Assembly: GCF_034347425.1 (NCBI RefSeq)
Contig: NZ_CP133779.1
Coordinates: 496,001 to 560,000 of the forward strand
Reading direction: 5' to 3'
Origin: Undibacterium sp. CCC3.4
GTDB lineage: Bacteria > Pseudomonadota > Gammaproteobacteria > Burkholderiales > Burkholderiaceae_D
Length of the DNA stretch: 64,000 nt
The notes beneath the pieces were generated by a model, which had not been told where the DNA came from, made no database searches, and worked only from the letters and a program-made list of their open reading frames with translations. Shown one piece after another: positions 18,718-28,040 of this stretch. The first letter of the stretch is position 1. Each line of letters begins with the position of its first letter. The translations under genes were made by a program, and so were the position numbers.

Positions 18718-19413
18718 ATGAGCGAAAGTAAAATTCACATTGTCTTGATCGAGGATGAAAAACAGATACGCCGTTTTCTCAGCGCCGCGCTGGAAGCCGA
18801 AGGCATGCAAGTGTATGAAAGTGAAACCGGCAAGCAAGGTTTGATCACTTGCGCCACGCGCAAACCGGATTTACTCATCGTCGATCTCGGCCTGCCCGAT
18901 ATGGATGGCATCGCCGTCATCCGCGATGTGCGCAGTTGGAGTGACGTGCCCATCATCGTCCTCTCGGCGCGCACCCTGGAACAAGAAAAAGTGGCGGCGC
19001 TCGATGCCGGTGCCGATGATTACCTGAGCAAACCGTTCGGCGCGGCAGAATTGATTGCGCGTATCCGCGCCCATATGCGTAGACGTCAGCCGCTCAATGC
19101 GCTGGCCGATGCGAATTTTATCTTCGGCGATATCGTTATCGATTTTTCCCTGCGCAGCGTCACACGGGCCGGGCTGGCCGTGCATCTGAGCCCGCTCGAA
19201 TACCGGCTGCTGTGTGTTTTGGCACGCAACGCCGGCAAAGTCCTGACGCACCGTCAATTACTCAAGGAGGTATGGGGGCCGAACCACTCTGAGAGCAGCC
19301 ACTATCTGCGTATTTATATGGCCAATCTGCGCCAAAAACTCGAGCAGCAACCGGCTCAGCCCAAGTACTTTCTGACCGAAACCGGGGTCGGTTATCGCCT
19401 GATCACGCAATAA
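18718..19413 (+). CDS. kdpE: Response regulator KdpE
   Basis: KdpE is the OmpR-type transcriptional activator of kdp, phosphorylated by KdpD. The 231-residue protein has a receiver domain with the acidic pair near residues 12-13, the phospho-acceptor Asp56 (LLIVDLGLPDMDG), the switch Ser in VLSART and the conserved Lys in YLSKPFG. A winged-helix DNA-binding domain (LSPLEYRLLCVLARNAGKVL and GYRLI at the end) completes it. It is the last gene of the kdp operon and ends 15 bp from the convergent SDR gene. Confidence 0.96.
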   Translation: MSESKIHIVLIEDEKQIRRFLSAALEAEGMQVYESETGKQGLITCATRKPDLLIVDLGLPDMDGIAVIRDVRSWSDVPIIVLSARTLEQEKVAALDAGADDYLSKPFGAAELIARIRAHMRRRQPLNALADANFIFGDIVIDFSLRSVTRAGLAVHLSPLEYRLLCVLARNAGKVLTHRQLLKEVWGPNHSESSHYLRIYMANLRQKLEQQPAQPKYFLTETGVGYRLITQ

Positions 19414-19428
19414 GCGCCGCGCCTGCAC

Positions 19429-20124
19429 TCACCAAGCTAACTCACTGTCATCGTAAGCATAAAAGCGCCCCGATTGCGCCGCCGTTTTAGCATCGATGAC
19501 GGCCAGCATTTCCGCCGCCGCCACCAGCGCCGGACGCGCACCGGCACCGCCGCGAAACGGTTGCGACAGCGCCGAGCTGACGGTACCGGGATGCAGTGCC
19601 AGCAGCACCGCGTTGGGTGCGGTGCGACGCAATTCTATCGCAGCAGTTTTGATCAGCATATTGAGCGCCGCTTTCGAGGCGCGATAACTGTACCAGCCAC
19701 CGAGACGATTGTCGCTGATGCTGCCAACCTTGGCCGACAGCAGCGCCATCACGCCGCGCTGCGGATCGAGCAAAGGGCTGAAATGCCGCATCAGCAGCGC
19801 CGGCCCGAAGGTATTGGCTTCGAAAGTAGCACGCAGTTGCGCATAACTGAGTTCGGCCAGTTTTTTCTCGGGCATGAATTGCTCGGTATGCAGCAGGCCG
19901 CTGGCATTGATGATCAGATGGAACGGGCCGCGCGTGCTGACGGCTGCGGCTGCCGCCGCGATGCCGGCTTCATCAGCGAAGTCCAGCGCTGGCTCGGAAT
20001 GTCGGTGCAGCGCCGTCAGCTCGGCACCGGCTTGGCTGAGTAACTCGACGAAAGCACTACCGATAGCCCCGCTGGAACCGATCACCAGTGCGCGCAGTGG
20101 CGTAGGGAAGGAAGTAAGCATCAT
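19429..20124 (-). CDS. SDR family NAD(P)-dependent oxidoreductase
   Basis: This classical short-chain dehydrogenase/reductase has 231 residues. I chose the ATG at 20124 because it overlaps the stop codon of the upstream Trp-rich gene (ATGA), implying coupling; an ATG 18 bp further upstream is possible. The Rossmann nucleotide site is VIGSSGAIGSAF (14-25) and the catalytic Tyr-x3-Lys is in SYRASKAALNML. NNAG is replaced by INASGLL. Such reductases (CsgA/YbbO-like) are often found next to TIGR02450 and photolyase genes in betaproteobacteria, as here. The substrate is unknown. Confidence 0.87.
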   Translation of the reverse strand: MMLTSFPTPLRALVIGSSGAIGSAFVELLSQAGAELTALHRHSEPALDFADEAGIAAAAAAVSTRGPFHLIINASGLLHTEQFMPEKKLAELSYAQLRATFEANTFGPALLMRHFSPLLDPQRGVMALLSAKVGSISDNRLGGWYSYRASKAALNMLIKTAAIELRRTAPNAVLLALHPGTVSSALSQPFRGGAGARPALVAAAEMLAVIDAKTAAQSGRFYAYDDSELAW

Positions 20125-20351
20125 AGCCATCCGCGCCGCCATTGCGTTTCATCGAGCAGCGATTGCCATGGCACGATGCGCCGTGCGCCGCTGTACACCG
20201 CTTCGATTTCTAGCTGTTCGATGGGCGCGTCTGGGGTGTTTGGTGCGTCCGGCGTGATCAGGCGCGTGACCAGAAAATGCTTTTGTTTGGCGACGATGTC
20301 GAGTGCAGTCCATTTCGACTGCAGCATTTTTTTCACTTGCGTGGCGTGCAT
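20121..20351 (-). CDS. TIGR02450 family Trp-rich protein
   Basis: This is a 76-residue protein of the TIGR02450 Trp-rich family. The N-terminal signature KMLQSKWTALDIVAKQKHF is followed by a beta-rich middle (LEIEAVYSGARRIVPW) and a Trp-rich end (QWRRGWL). Between them is a short DAP-rich duplication (DAPNTPDAP) that I take as a lineage-specific insertion. The function is not known; genes of this family cluster with cryptochrome/photolyase genes. Its stop codon overlaps the start of the SDR gene, so the two form a bicistron on the minus strand. Confidence 0.8.
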   Translation of the reverse strand: MHATQVKKMLQSKWTALDIVAKQKHFLVTRLITPDAPNTPDAPIEQLEIEAVYSGARRIVPWQSLLDETQWRRGWL

Positions 20352-20366
20352 GAATTGTCCTTCTTT

Positions 20367-20449
20367 AACAACTTAATGGATCGTCGCAAGCGACGATGGA
20401 AAAGACTCTGGAAGGGGTTTGCATCCCCTCCCATCGCGTCGCTCCTTCG
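20367..20449 (+). repeat. 83-bp dispersed repeat, copy 1
   Basis: The 83 bp at 20367-20449 recur in inverted orientation at 44675-44757 with one mismatch. The unit starts with a perfect hairpin ATCGTCGC-AA-GCGACGAT, contains GGGGTTTGCATCCCC, and closes with CCATCGCGTCGC, which imperfectly mirrors the beginning. Only at this copy, two further hairpins follow: CCGGCCT-GA-AGGCCGG (20457-20472) and GGGTTT-C-AAACCC (20472-20484). The whole 310-bp gap (20352-20661) otherwise shows no gene; it must hold the promoter of the TIGR02450/SDR pair. Confidence 0.85.
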
Positions 20450-20661
20450 TCGCTCACCGGCCTGAAGGCCGGGGTTTCAAACCCTAGTCAGATTTTTGAT
20501 CAATGTGGCAAGGAAGTGTTGATGCATGATAACAGGCATGTGTCGATTGTAAGGGATGCGCGATTTTTGCGTATGACAGGGCGTGTTTTGCAGACAAGCT
20601 GGCATACCTACTTGGGAGTATCAGCTACGATATCGCTCAAACTTTCACAGGAGTGCACACA

Positions 20662-21438
20662 TCAATTGGCCTGCGCATATGCTTTCCCTGTCGCCGTCAG
20701 CGCACCCTGCTGATCAAACAAAGCCGAACTACCGACTTTGGCATCATGCCAGGCAAATGCCTGCACACAGGCTTGCTGATTCATCCACGACACCGTCGTG
20801 CGGATGAATTGATTGACTTCTGCCTGGCTGAATTTATCGGGATGGAGACGACCGTTAGCCGCCGTAGAGGGCGCGAATTCCGTCACCCATACCGGTTTGC
20901 CATAAGTGTCGCAGACGGCTTGAATATCCTTGATAAATTTCTTGGCGTCGATGCCTTTATACCAATGCACGGTCACAAAATCGACTTTGGGATAAGCCTT
21001 CATGAAGGCCGGCAGCCACGTACCACTGACGGGATTACCGGCCATCGCCGGGCTGCCGAGCCTTGCGGCTTTTTGACTCAACTGCGGCCAATATTGCAGC
21101 GCCTCGGGCACGGACAAGGCCGCTTGTTTGGCATTATCCGGCTCATTAAAGCCGAGCACCGTATCGGTATGGATGGGCTGATTCAGGCTGCGTGGAGAAA
21201 AAATCATCGGTACAAATTTGACCGGAGTCGTGATGGCCGTTTGCGCGCTCCAGTTATAAAACCAACTAAGCTGCAGCGCTTCTAATTGCGCCGCACCGAG
21301 ACCGCTTTTCTCTGCCAGCCCGAGGCCTTTTTTATTACCACCATGTTCGGGCTGCACCGGATCTTCATACGCTTGGCACAGTGTCGCCGCAGTCAACAAT
21401 GCGGCGATCAAGAGAAAGTGTTGGTTTGCTCGTGGCAT
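20662..21438 (-). CDS. Glycoside hydrolase family 128-like secreted protein
   Basis: This 258-residue secreted protein has a signal peptide (PRANQHFLLIAALLTAATLC, cleavage near QAYE). The mature part matches the Asl1/GH128 glycosyl-hydrolase fold (PF11790): N-terminal GLGLAEKSGLG, FVPMIFSPRSL, acid/base LGFNEPDN, the strand VDFVTVHWYKG, and the nucleophile strand VWVTEFA, ending with AFAWHDAK. GH128 enzymes cleave beta-1,3-glucan; activity here is inferred from family. It lies 20 bp downstream of the photolyase gene on the same strand and could be co-transcribed with it, an unusual pairing. Confidence 0.8.
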   Translation of the reverse strand: MPRANQHFLLIAALLTAATLCQAYEDPVQPEHGGNKKGLGLAEKSGLGAAQLEALQLSWFYNWSAQTAITTPVKFVPMIFSPRSLNQPIHTDTVLGFNEPDNAKQAALSVPEALQYWPQLSQKAARLGSPAMAGNPVSGTWLPAFMKAYPKVDFVTVHWYKGIDAKKFIKDIQAVCDTYGKPVWVTEFAPSTAANGRLHPDKFSQAEVNQFIRTTVSWMNQQACVQAFAWHDAKVGSSALFDQQGALTATGKAYAQAN

Positions 21439-21458
21439 ATTTGTTTCCAGACAGACGC

Positions 21459-22997
21459 TTACAACTGCTCAAGATTGACACGCCAATACTCGGCTTGCGC
21501 GGTGATTTGTTGACGCATGTCAGGATCCATTTTACGCAATTGTGGGTACACCATGCCAATGCGCGGATTGCTCGCCAATTTATCTTCATTGCGACTGAAA
21601 AAATCCCAGTACAAGGCATTGTAGGGACAAGCGCGTTCACCGATACGCTGCTTCTTATCGTAATGGCAGCCTTTACAATAGTCGCTCATTTTATCGATGT
21701 AGGCGGCGGCACTGACATAGGGCTTGGTCGCCAGCATGCCGCCATCGGCAAATTGGCTCATGCCCAGAGTATTGGGCAATTCCACCCATTCGAAGGCATC
21801 GATGTAAATACCGAGATACCAGCGGTGTAAGGCGGCCGGGTCCAAGCCGGCTAACAAGGCGAAGTTACCAATCACCATTAAGCGTTGAATGTGGTGCGCA
21901 TGGGCTTGTTGCAGCGATTGTTGCAGCACGCTCGCCACGCAGCGCATCTTGGTCGCACCGCTCCAAAACCAACTCGGCAGCGGCCGCTGGTGCTGAAAAA
22001 AATTCTCTTCTTCATAGCCGGGCATGCGCGCCCAATACACGCAACGTATGTATTCGCGCCAGCCGAGGATCTGGCGAATATAGCCTTCGGCCGCCGCCAG
22101 CGGGGCGTGGCCGGCGCGTGTCGCGGCCTCGACCCTTTGCACCACTTCGTAAGGGGCGAGCATCTTGGTATTGAGGGCAAACGACAACAGCGAATGAAAC
22201 ATACGCCAGGCATGCACACTCATGGCATCTTGAAATTGCCCGAAATAGGGCAAGCCATGCTCGATGAAAGCATCAAGCTGCTGCAGCGCTTCGCTACGAT
22301 TCAATACCCAGCCGAATTGTTCGGCATTCGGCGCACCGAAACTGGCCACGCCGGCGGCTGTGATGGTTTGCCATAATTGGCTATGATCATGCCGTGGCCG
22401 GCGGTCGACCGGCTCAGCCGGCACACCTTTCCAGCTACCACGGTTGTCGGCATCAAAATTCCACTGGCCGCCGAGCGGCTGCTCGTCATCATCGAGTAAG
22501 ACCCGGTATTGTTTGCGCAAACTGCGGTAAAAATGCTCCTGCAACCATTTCTTACGTCCGGCAAACAATTGCGTGCCGCTATCACGCTCGGTATAGAAGT
22601 GTTCGCTGCCGACCATGCTCACGCTGACACCGTCCGGACGATACGCCGCCAGATGCTGATCTAGCCGATATTCATCAGGAGCTTGGTAATCGATATGGTT
22701 GGCCGCATACTGCGCCAGCAGCAGATCAAGATTGCCAGCAAAACTATGACGGTTAGCCACGTCATCGATGGCCAGATAGTGAACGCGATGGCCAGCAGCT
22801 TGCAACTGACGCGCAAAATCACGCATGGCGGCGAAGATGGCCAGAATTTTTTGTGCATGATGCAGCACATAATCGGTTTCGGAGCGACATTCCATGAGCA
22901 CATACAAAATCGTCTCATCGCATTGTCGAAACCAACTATGCTGCGGCGACAACTGATCACCGAGGATCAGGCGCAGGCGACTGGTGGTGGCGGTCAT
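21459..22997 (-). CDS. Iron-sulfur cryptochrome/photolyase (PhrB/FeS-BCP type)
   Basis: This 512-residue protein belongs to the FeS-containing bacterial cryptochrome/(6-4) photolyase clade, which uses FAD and blue light to repair UV lesions. The N-terminus RLRLILGDQLSPQHSW is diagnostic, and the FAD-binding C-terminal half has WREYIRCVYW and NTLGMSQFADGG. Clustered cysteines in DYCKGCHYDKK and ERACPYN plus an earlier MRCVASVL supply the four ligands of a [4Fe-4S] cluster. It follows the carbonic anhydrase gene by only 9 bp and precedes the GH128-like gene by 20 bp. The neighbouring SDR and TIGR02450 genes support a photolyase-associated group. Confidence 0.92.
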   Translation of the reverse strand: MTATTSRLRLILGDQLSPQHSWFRQCDETILYVLMECRSETDYVLHHAQKILAIFAAMRDFARQLQAAGHRVHYLAIDDVANRHSFAGNLDLLLAQYAANHIDYQAPDEYRLDQHLAAYRPDGVSVSMVGSEHFYTERDSGTQLFAGRKKWLQEHFYRSLRKQYRVLLDDDEQPLGGQWNFDADNRGSWKGVPAEPVDRRPRHDHSQLWQTITAAGVASFGAPNAEQFGWVLNRSEALQQLDAFIEHGLPYFGQFQDAMSVHAWRMFHSLLSFALNTKMLAPYEVVQRVEAATRAGHAPLAAAEGYIRQILGWREYIRCVYWARMPGYEEENFFQHQRPLPSWFWSGATKMRCVASVLQQSLQQAHAHHIQRLMVIGNFALLAGLDPAALHRWYLGIYIDAFEWVELPNTLGMSQFADGGMLATKPYVSAAAYIDKMSDYCKGCHYDKKQRIGERACPYNALYWDFFSRNEDKLASNPRIGMVYPQLRKMDPDMRQQITAQAEYWRVNLEQL

Positions 22998-23006
22998 CGT
23001 CAGCTC

Positions 23007-23678
23007 CTAGGCTTGATAGCGCAACAAACTCGCTTCAACTTGTGCCGCCAGCACGTCTTGTGAGGCAATCGACATGCCCAATTCATTGAGCAAACCATCT
23101 TGCAAGCCGTAGACCCAACCGTGCACAGTCAAGGGCTGCTCACGTAACCAGGCATCTTGCACTACTGTGGTTTGACAGACATTGACGACTTGTTCGATCA
23201 CATTGAGTTCACATAAACGCTCACTGCGTTCACGCATGGAGAGCGTTTCACCGAGATACCGTTCATGCTTTTGATGCACGTCTTGCACATGGCGCAGCCA
23301 ATTATCGGCCAGGCCGACGCGTCGTCCGGTCATGGCAGCATGCACGCCGGAGCAGCCATAATGACCACAAATAATGATATGTTTCACGCCGAGCACGTCG
23401 ACGGCAAATTGTAAAACCGACAGGCAATTAAGATCGGAATGTACGACGACATTGGCGATATTGCGATGAACGAATAATTCTCCGGGCAATAAGCCGAGCA
23501 ATTCATTGGCCGGCACTCGGCTGTCAGAGCAGCCTATCCACAAGTATTCAGGATTTTGTTGGGCGGCGAGTTTTTTGAAAAAATCAGCATCTTTACTGCG
23601 TATCGCCTGAGCCCACAGTCGATTATTTTCGAATAGTTGCGCTGGACTTAATTCTTTACGCATTTGGTCTGTCATCAT
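23007..23678 (-). CDS. can: Beta-class carbonic anhydrase
   Basis: This zinc enzyme interconverts CO2 and bicarbonate in the cytoplasm (223 residues). Zn ligands are the Cys and Asp in WIGCSDSRVPANE and the His and Cys in IIICGHYGCSGV. The remaining family motifs (LFVHRNIANVV, SVLQFAVDVL) are all present, so it should be active. It resembles the E. coli Can (YadF) type rather than CynT. Two adjacent ATG codons at the start are equivalent choices. It is the first gene of a can-photolyase-GH128 run; the link between them is probably only transcriptional. Confidence 0.94.
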   Translation of the reverse strand: MMTDQMRKELSPAQLFENNRLWAQAIRSKDADFFKKLAAQQNPEYLWIGCSDSRVPANELLGLLPGELFVHRNIANVVVHSDLNCLSVLQFAVDVLGVKHIIICGHYGCSGVHAAMTGRRVGLADNWLRHVQDVHQKHERYLGETLSMRERSERLCELNVIEQVVNVCQTTVVQDAWLREQPLTVHGWVYGLQDGLLNELGMSIASQDVLAAQVEASLLRYQA

Positions 23679-23776
23679 CTGGCCCTGTATTTGAAACAGG
23701 CGTGATTTTAACCTTTCTGGCCGCGCTGCGCCCGGACTTGGCGCAAACTATATCAGTCCGGTCGCTGTCGGGCAGA

Positions 23777-24382
23777 TTAACGGAAGGTGCTGCGTCCTTC
23801 GCTCTCGGCCAGCATGGCTTTCTTGAGACCGCTGTCGACCGGGCTTTCACCGAGCCAGATGCGCAGCAAGGCGTTGTAAAATGCGATATCGGGGTACGGT
23901 TCGCCCATTTTTTTGCCATTCAAAGAAACGATGGTGCCCACGCCAGGAATCCAATCATTGGTCATGATATCGCCTTTTTTCAGTTCCGGTACCGAAGCAA
24001 ACAGCTCGCCGAAACGCAGAAATTGCGACGTCAGTTTTGATTTTTCGACTTTATCAGTATTTTTACGAATGCCATCCATGAAACCACGGCCAAAATCTTC
24101 ATTGCTCAGGTCGCGCAACATGACGATGGTGACACGTCGAGGCCCGGCTGCGGCCAGCACTTCAGGAACCGTGGTTTTTTTCTCGGTCAAATACAGGCCG
24201 GCCACATAGACTTTGAATATCGCCTTGTAGCGGATGCCGGCACCATTGAGTTTCAATTCGGTATTGGCCACATGCACCGTGTCATCGAGCTTGATGCCGG
24301 CGACTTCGGTGGCAGTTGACAAGGTAGCGCTGACAGCAAGCAACAGCGCCAGGATACAGCGAGGGTAAGCGTGGTAGTTCAT
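23777..24382 (-). CDS. Chalcone isomerase-like periplasmic protein
   Basis: This 201-residue protein has a signal peptide (CILALLLAVSATLSTATE). The mature domain is chalcone-isomerase-like (PF16036), seen in VAGIKLDDTVHVANTELKLN, GIRYKAIFKVYVAGLYL and VTIVMLRDLSNEDFGRGF, with C-terminal FYNALLRIWLGESPVD. Bacterial members are periplasmic and not known to isomerise chalcones; they may bind fatty acids or lipids. It lies alone between the carbonic anhydrase gene (about 100 bp away) and the dnaJ terminator. Confidence 0.88.
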   Translation of the reverse strand: MNYHAYPRCILALLLAVSATLSTATEVAGIKLDDTVHVANTELKLNGAGIRYKAIFKVYVAGLYLTEKKTTVPEVLAAAGPRRVTIVMLRDLSNEDFGRGFMDGIRKNTDKVEKSKLTSQFLRFGELFASVPELKKGDIMTNDWIPGVGTIVSLNGKKMGEPYPDIAFYNALLRIWLGESPVDSGLKKAMLAESEGRSTFR

Positions 24383-24540
24383 TACATGTCTCCGGATAGG
24401 ATGTGGCAGCGCTGCTGACCGGTATGCTCCGGTGTACGCCGTCCTGTTATATGGTCCACTCGACAGTTTGTCAGGGTGGTCGGTTAGCTTACCTTATCCC
24501 TCATTGTTTGCTGTGCTCATTTCCCGAGCACTTCTTCTAA

Positions 24541-24577
24541 AAAAAAACCTGCCAGATCAAGATCTGGCAGGTTTTTT
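24541..24577 (-). terminator. Rho-independent terminator after dnaJ
   Basis: A perfect stem CCTGCCAGATC / GATCTGGCAGG with a 2-nt AA centre is bordered by A-runs on the left (24541-24547) and T-runs on the right (24572-24577), so it can terminate transcription from either side. It lies 27 bp beyond the dnaJ stop codon. Confidence 0.9.
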
Positions 24578-24603
24578 CCCGTGCGCCTTGTGTGGCGCAG
24601 GTT

Positions 24604-25734
24604 TTACTCAAAGAACTTTTTGACTTTATCCATCCAGGTTTTACTCTGTGGATTATGCTTGGCACCGCCTTCTACCGTCAGCAACTCAAACTCGCGCAAT
24701 AAATCTTTCTGTTTATCCGTCAGCTTCACAGGCGTTTCGATCACGACGTGGCAGAACAAGTCGCCGGCATAACCGGAACGTACCCCTTTGACGCCCTTGC
24801 TACGCAAACGGAAAGTTTTACCCGACTGGGTACCCTCCGGCACGGTAAACGAAGCTTTGCCACTTAAAGTGGGAACTTCGATATCGCCGCCCAGCGCTGC
24901 CTTGACAAAGGAAATCGGAATTTCGCAATGCAGATCGTCGCCTTCGCGTTGGAACACCGGATGCTGCTTGATGTGAATTTCCACATACAAGTCGCCCGGC
25001 GGGCCACCGTTAACACCGGGCTCACCGTTACCGGAAGAGCGAATGCGCATGCTGTCATCAATCCCGGCCGGGATTTTGACTTCCAGAGTTTTGTTGCGTT
25101 TGATACGACCGACACCGGCACAAGTAGGACATGGTTCCGGAATCATCTTGCCAGTGCCATGGCACTTAGGACAAGTTTGCTGAATACTGAACATCCCTTG
25201 CTGCATGCGTACCTGGCCATGTCCGGCGCAGGTGGTGCAAGTGACCGGCGAGGTACCCGGCTTGGCACCGGAGCCGTGGCAGGTGTCGCAACCATCCCAG
25301 CTCGGTACCCGGATAGTCGTGTCGAAACCATTGGCAGCCTGTTCCAAGCTGATTTCCAAGTTGTAACGCAAATCGGCACCGCGATATACCTGCGGACCGG
25401 CGCTGCGACGGCCACCGCCGCCGCCACCGAAGATATCGCCGAAGATATCGCCGAAGGCATCGGCGAAACCGCCACCATTGCCACCGCCACCACCGCCACC
25501 CATATTCGGATCGACACCGGCGTGACCGTAACGGTCATAAGCATCACGCTTCTGGCTGTCGGACAGCATCTCGTAGGCTTCTTTGCCTTCTTTGAATTTT
25601 TCTTCCGCGGCCTTGTTATCCGGATTGCGGTCCGGATGGTATTTCATCGCCAGCTTGCGATAAGCCTTTTTGATTTCTTCTTCTGAGGCGTTTTTACCGA
25701 CTCCGAGAATTTCATAAAAATCACGCTTCGCCAT
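24604..25734 (-). CDS. dnaJ: Molecular chaperone DnaJ
   Basis: This Hsp40 co-chaperone of 376 residues stimulates DnaK ATPase and delivers unfolded clients. Domain order is normal: J-domain with the HPD tripeptide (KYHPDRNPD, about 31-39), a Gly/Phe-rich linker, the zinc-binding domain with four CxxCxGxG repeats ([32 protein letters not shown]), and two beta-barrel client-binding domains. It follows dnaK by about 130 bp without an obvious promoter of its own and ends in a strong terminator. Confidence 0.97.
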   Translation of the reverse strand: MAKRDFYEILGVGKNASEEEIKKAYRKLAMKYHPDRNPDNKAAEEKFKEGKEAYEMLSDSQKRDAYDRYGHAGVDPNMGGGGGGGNGGGFADAFGDIFGDIFGGGGGGRRSAGPQVYRGADLRYNLEISLEQAANGFDTTIRVPSWDGCDTCHGSGAKPGTSPVTCTTCAGHGQVRMQQGMFSIQQTCPKCHGTGKMIPEPCPTCAGVGRIKRNKTLEVKIPAGIDDSMRIRSSGNGEPGVNGGPPGDLYVEIHIKQHPVFQREGDDLHCEIPISFVKAALGGDIEVPTLSGKASFTVPEGTQSGKTFRLRSKGVKGVRSGYAGDLFCHVVIETPVKLTDKQKDLLREFELLTVEGGAKHNPQSKTWMDKVKKFFE

Positions 25735-25867
25735 CTCTTGTTAACCTCTTTAATAAGCGCCGACTTAAGCGCAAACGCCGGGCCGGCACCGCTTGCGCGA
25801 GCCACCCGGCGAGTGATGACAAGAGCGCAACAGAGTATGACTCCAGCGCGCCCCGTCAGACTAGGGA

Positions 25868-27814
25868 TTACTTGTTGTCTTTCACTTCTTTGAAATCAGC
25901 ATCAACCACATCGTCGTCAGCTGCTTTGCTCTCAGCACCCGGCGCGGCACCCGCTGCACCACCGGCCGCACCGGCCGCAGCCTGTTGCGCTTGCATATCA
26001 GCATAGACTTTTTCGCCGAGTTTTTGCGAAGCGGTCGACAAAGCGCCGAGTTTGGTATCGATTTCGGTCTTATCGCCCGATTTCAAGACATCTTCAAGTT
26101 CTTTGATCGCTGTTTCGATTTTCTCTTTCTCGCCAGCTTCGAGTTTTTCGCCGTGTTCGGCCAACGCTTTTTTAGTCGAATGAATCAGTGCATCGCCCTG
26201 ATTGCGCGACTCAGCCAATTCCTTGACCTTTTTATCTTCTTCGGCGTTCAACTCGGCATCCTTGACCATTTTCTGAATTTCTTCTTCAGTCAGGCCGGAA
26301 TTGGCTTTGATCGTGATTTTGTTTTCTTTGCCAGTAGCTTTGTCTTTGGCACCGACATGCAAAATACCGTTGGCATCAATATCAAAGGTTACTTCAATTT
26401 GCGGTGTACCGCGTGCCGATGGTGGAATGCCTTCGAGATTGAATTCACCGAGGCCTTTGTTACCGGCGGCGATTTCGCGTTCACCTTGGAAGACTTTGAT
26501 CGTCACGGCCGGCTGATTGTCGTCCGCAGTCGAAAAGACTTGGCTGAACTTGGTCGGGATCGTGGTGTTTTTCTGGATCATCTTGGTCATCACGCCACCC
26601 AAGGTTTCGATACCGAGTGACAGTGGAGTAACGTCGAGCAACAACAGATCTTTGCGATCACCGGACAAGACCGAACCCTGAATCGCCGCGCCTACCGCCA
26701 CTGCTTCATCTGGGTTGACGTCTTTGCGCGGTTCTTTGCCGAAGAATTCCTTGACCAGTTCCTGCACCTTAGGCATACGTGTCATACCGCCGACGAGGAT
26801 GATGTCATCGATGTCGGAAGTTTTGACGCCGGCGTCTTTGATCGCCATGCGGCATGGTTCGATGGTTTTCTTGATCAGTTCTTCCACCAAGGCTTCGAGC
26901 TTGGCGCGAGTAATTTTCAGATTCAGATGAACCGGTGCGCCATTGGCCATGGCGATGTACGGCTCATTGATCTCAGTTTGCTGCGCGCTCGACAATTCGA
27001 TCTTGGCGCGTTCTGCCGACGCTTTGATGCGTTGCAAAGCGATAGGATCTTTCGACAAATCGAGACCATTGATGGTCTTGAATTCGCTGATGATGAAATC
27101 GATGATGCGCTGATCGAAATCTTCACCACCTAAGAAGGTGTCGCCATTGGTCGACAAGACTTCGAACTGCATTTCACCGTCAACGTCGGCGATTTCGATG
27201 ATGGAGACGTCGAAAGTACCGCCGCCCAAGTCATACACGGCAATTTTACGGTCGCCTTTTTCTTTTTTGTCCAAGCCAAACGCCAGCGCTGCCGCAGTCG
27301 GCTCATTGATGATGCGCTTGACATCGAGACCAGCGATACGACCGGCATCTTTAGTCGCTTGACGTTGTGCATCGTTGAAGTAAGCCGGTACCGTGATGAC
27401 GGCTTCAGTCACTTCTTCACCGAGATAATCTTCGGCCGTTTTTTTCATCTTACGCAGCACTTCTGCCGAAATCTGTGGCGGTGCCAAGCGTTTATCGCGT
27501 ACCGAAACCCAAGCATCGCCATTGTCGGCTTTGGAAATCGTGTACGGCATCAGTGCAATGTCTTTCTGCACTTCTTTTTCTTCAAACTTACGGCCGATCA
27601 GACGTTTCACCGCAAACAGCGTGTTCTTAGGATTCGTCACTGCCTGGCGCTTGGCCGAAGCACCGACCAAGATTTCGCCATCTTCTTGGTACGCAATGAT
27701 AGACGGCGTAGTGCGCGCGCCTTCGGCGTTCTCGATGACTTTCGGCTGGCCGCCTTCCATAATGGCGACGCAGGAGTTGGTTGTACCCAAATCAATACCA
27801 ATCATTTTTCCCAT
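25868..27814 (-). CDS. dnaK: Molecular chaperone DnaK (Hsp70)
   Basis: This Hsp70 chaperone of 648 residues has an N-terminal ATPase domain starting [18 protein letters not shown], the phosphate-binding [12 protein letters not shown] and [10 protein letters not shown], the linker [18 protein letters not shown], a substrate-binding beta domain and a helical lid. The C-terminus ends in a Gly/Ala-rich segment and the charged [16 protein letters not shown] typical of bacterial DnaK. It is flanked by grpE upstream and dnaJ downstream, and a heat-shock-type promoter lies about 105-130 bp before the start. Confidence 0.98.
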   Translation of the reverse strand: MGKMIGIDLGTTNSCVAIMEGGQPKVIENAEGARTTPSIIAYQEDGEILVGASAKRQAVTNPKNTLFAVKRLIGRKFEEKEVQKDIALMPYTISKADNGDAWVSVRDKRLAPPQISAEVLRKMKKTAEDYLGEEVTEAVITVPAYFNDAQRQATKDAGRIAGLDVKRIINEPTAAALAFGLDKKEKGDRKIAVYDLGGGTFDVSIIEIADVDGEMQFEVLSTNGDTFLGGEDFDQRIIDFIISEFKTINGLDLSKDPIALQRIKASAERAKIELSSAQQTEINEPYIAMANGAPVHLNLKITRAKLEALVEELIKKTIEPCRMAIKDAGVKTSDIDDIILVGGMTRMPKVQELVKEFFGKEPRKDVNPDEAVAVGAAIQGSVLSGDRKDLLLLDVTPLSLGIETLGGVMTKMIQKNTTIPTKFSQVFSTADDNQPAVTIKVFQGEREIAAGNKGLGEFNLEGIPPSARGTPQIEVTFDIDANGILHVGAKDKATGKENKITIKANSGLTEEEIQKMVKDAELNAEEDKKVKELAESRNQGDALIHSTKKALAEHGEKLEAGEKEKIETAIKELEDVLKSGDKTEIDTKLGALSTASQKLGEKVYADMQAQQAAAGAAGGAAGAAPGAESKAADDDVVDADFKEVKDNK

Positions 27815-27917
27815 GATTTTCCCTCAGAATTTAGATTTTATTTATATGACAATATTGGTGAATCACTTGGCTGGTCCGATCTGTTCATCGGCACCGTCAA
27901 AGACTCGTCTGTTTCGG

Positions 27918-27945
27918 ATATTTGGCAAAAAACCCGCTTTTCAAG
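27918..27945 (-). promoter_or_regulatory. Sigma32-type heat-shock promoter for dnaK
   Basis: On the minus strand CTTGAAA (27945-27939), a 13-bp spacer and CCAAATAT (27925-27918) match the RpoH consensus CTTGAAA-N11-16-CCCCATNT. The spacer length is the same as in the promoter before grpE. It would let dnaK be heat-induced independently of grpE. Confidence 0.65.
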
Positions 27946-28040
27946 GAGATTTTGCGGCTTTTTTACACTTTTCATGCCTGTCCTTTGATATAGGACAATC
28001 GGCTGCAAGCTCCCGTCCCGACCGACGCTTGCAACTTGCT

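Noticed and set aside
20653..21285. 210-codon plus-strand frame opposite the GH128-like gene
   Set aside because: Antisense shadow; the minus-strand frame has a signal peptide and catalytic motifs.
25985..26620. 211-codon frame on the plus strand opposite dnaK (and a similar one at 27359-27988)
   Set aside because: Phe/Leu-rich shadow frames caused by dnaK codon usage; no start signal and no domain.
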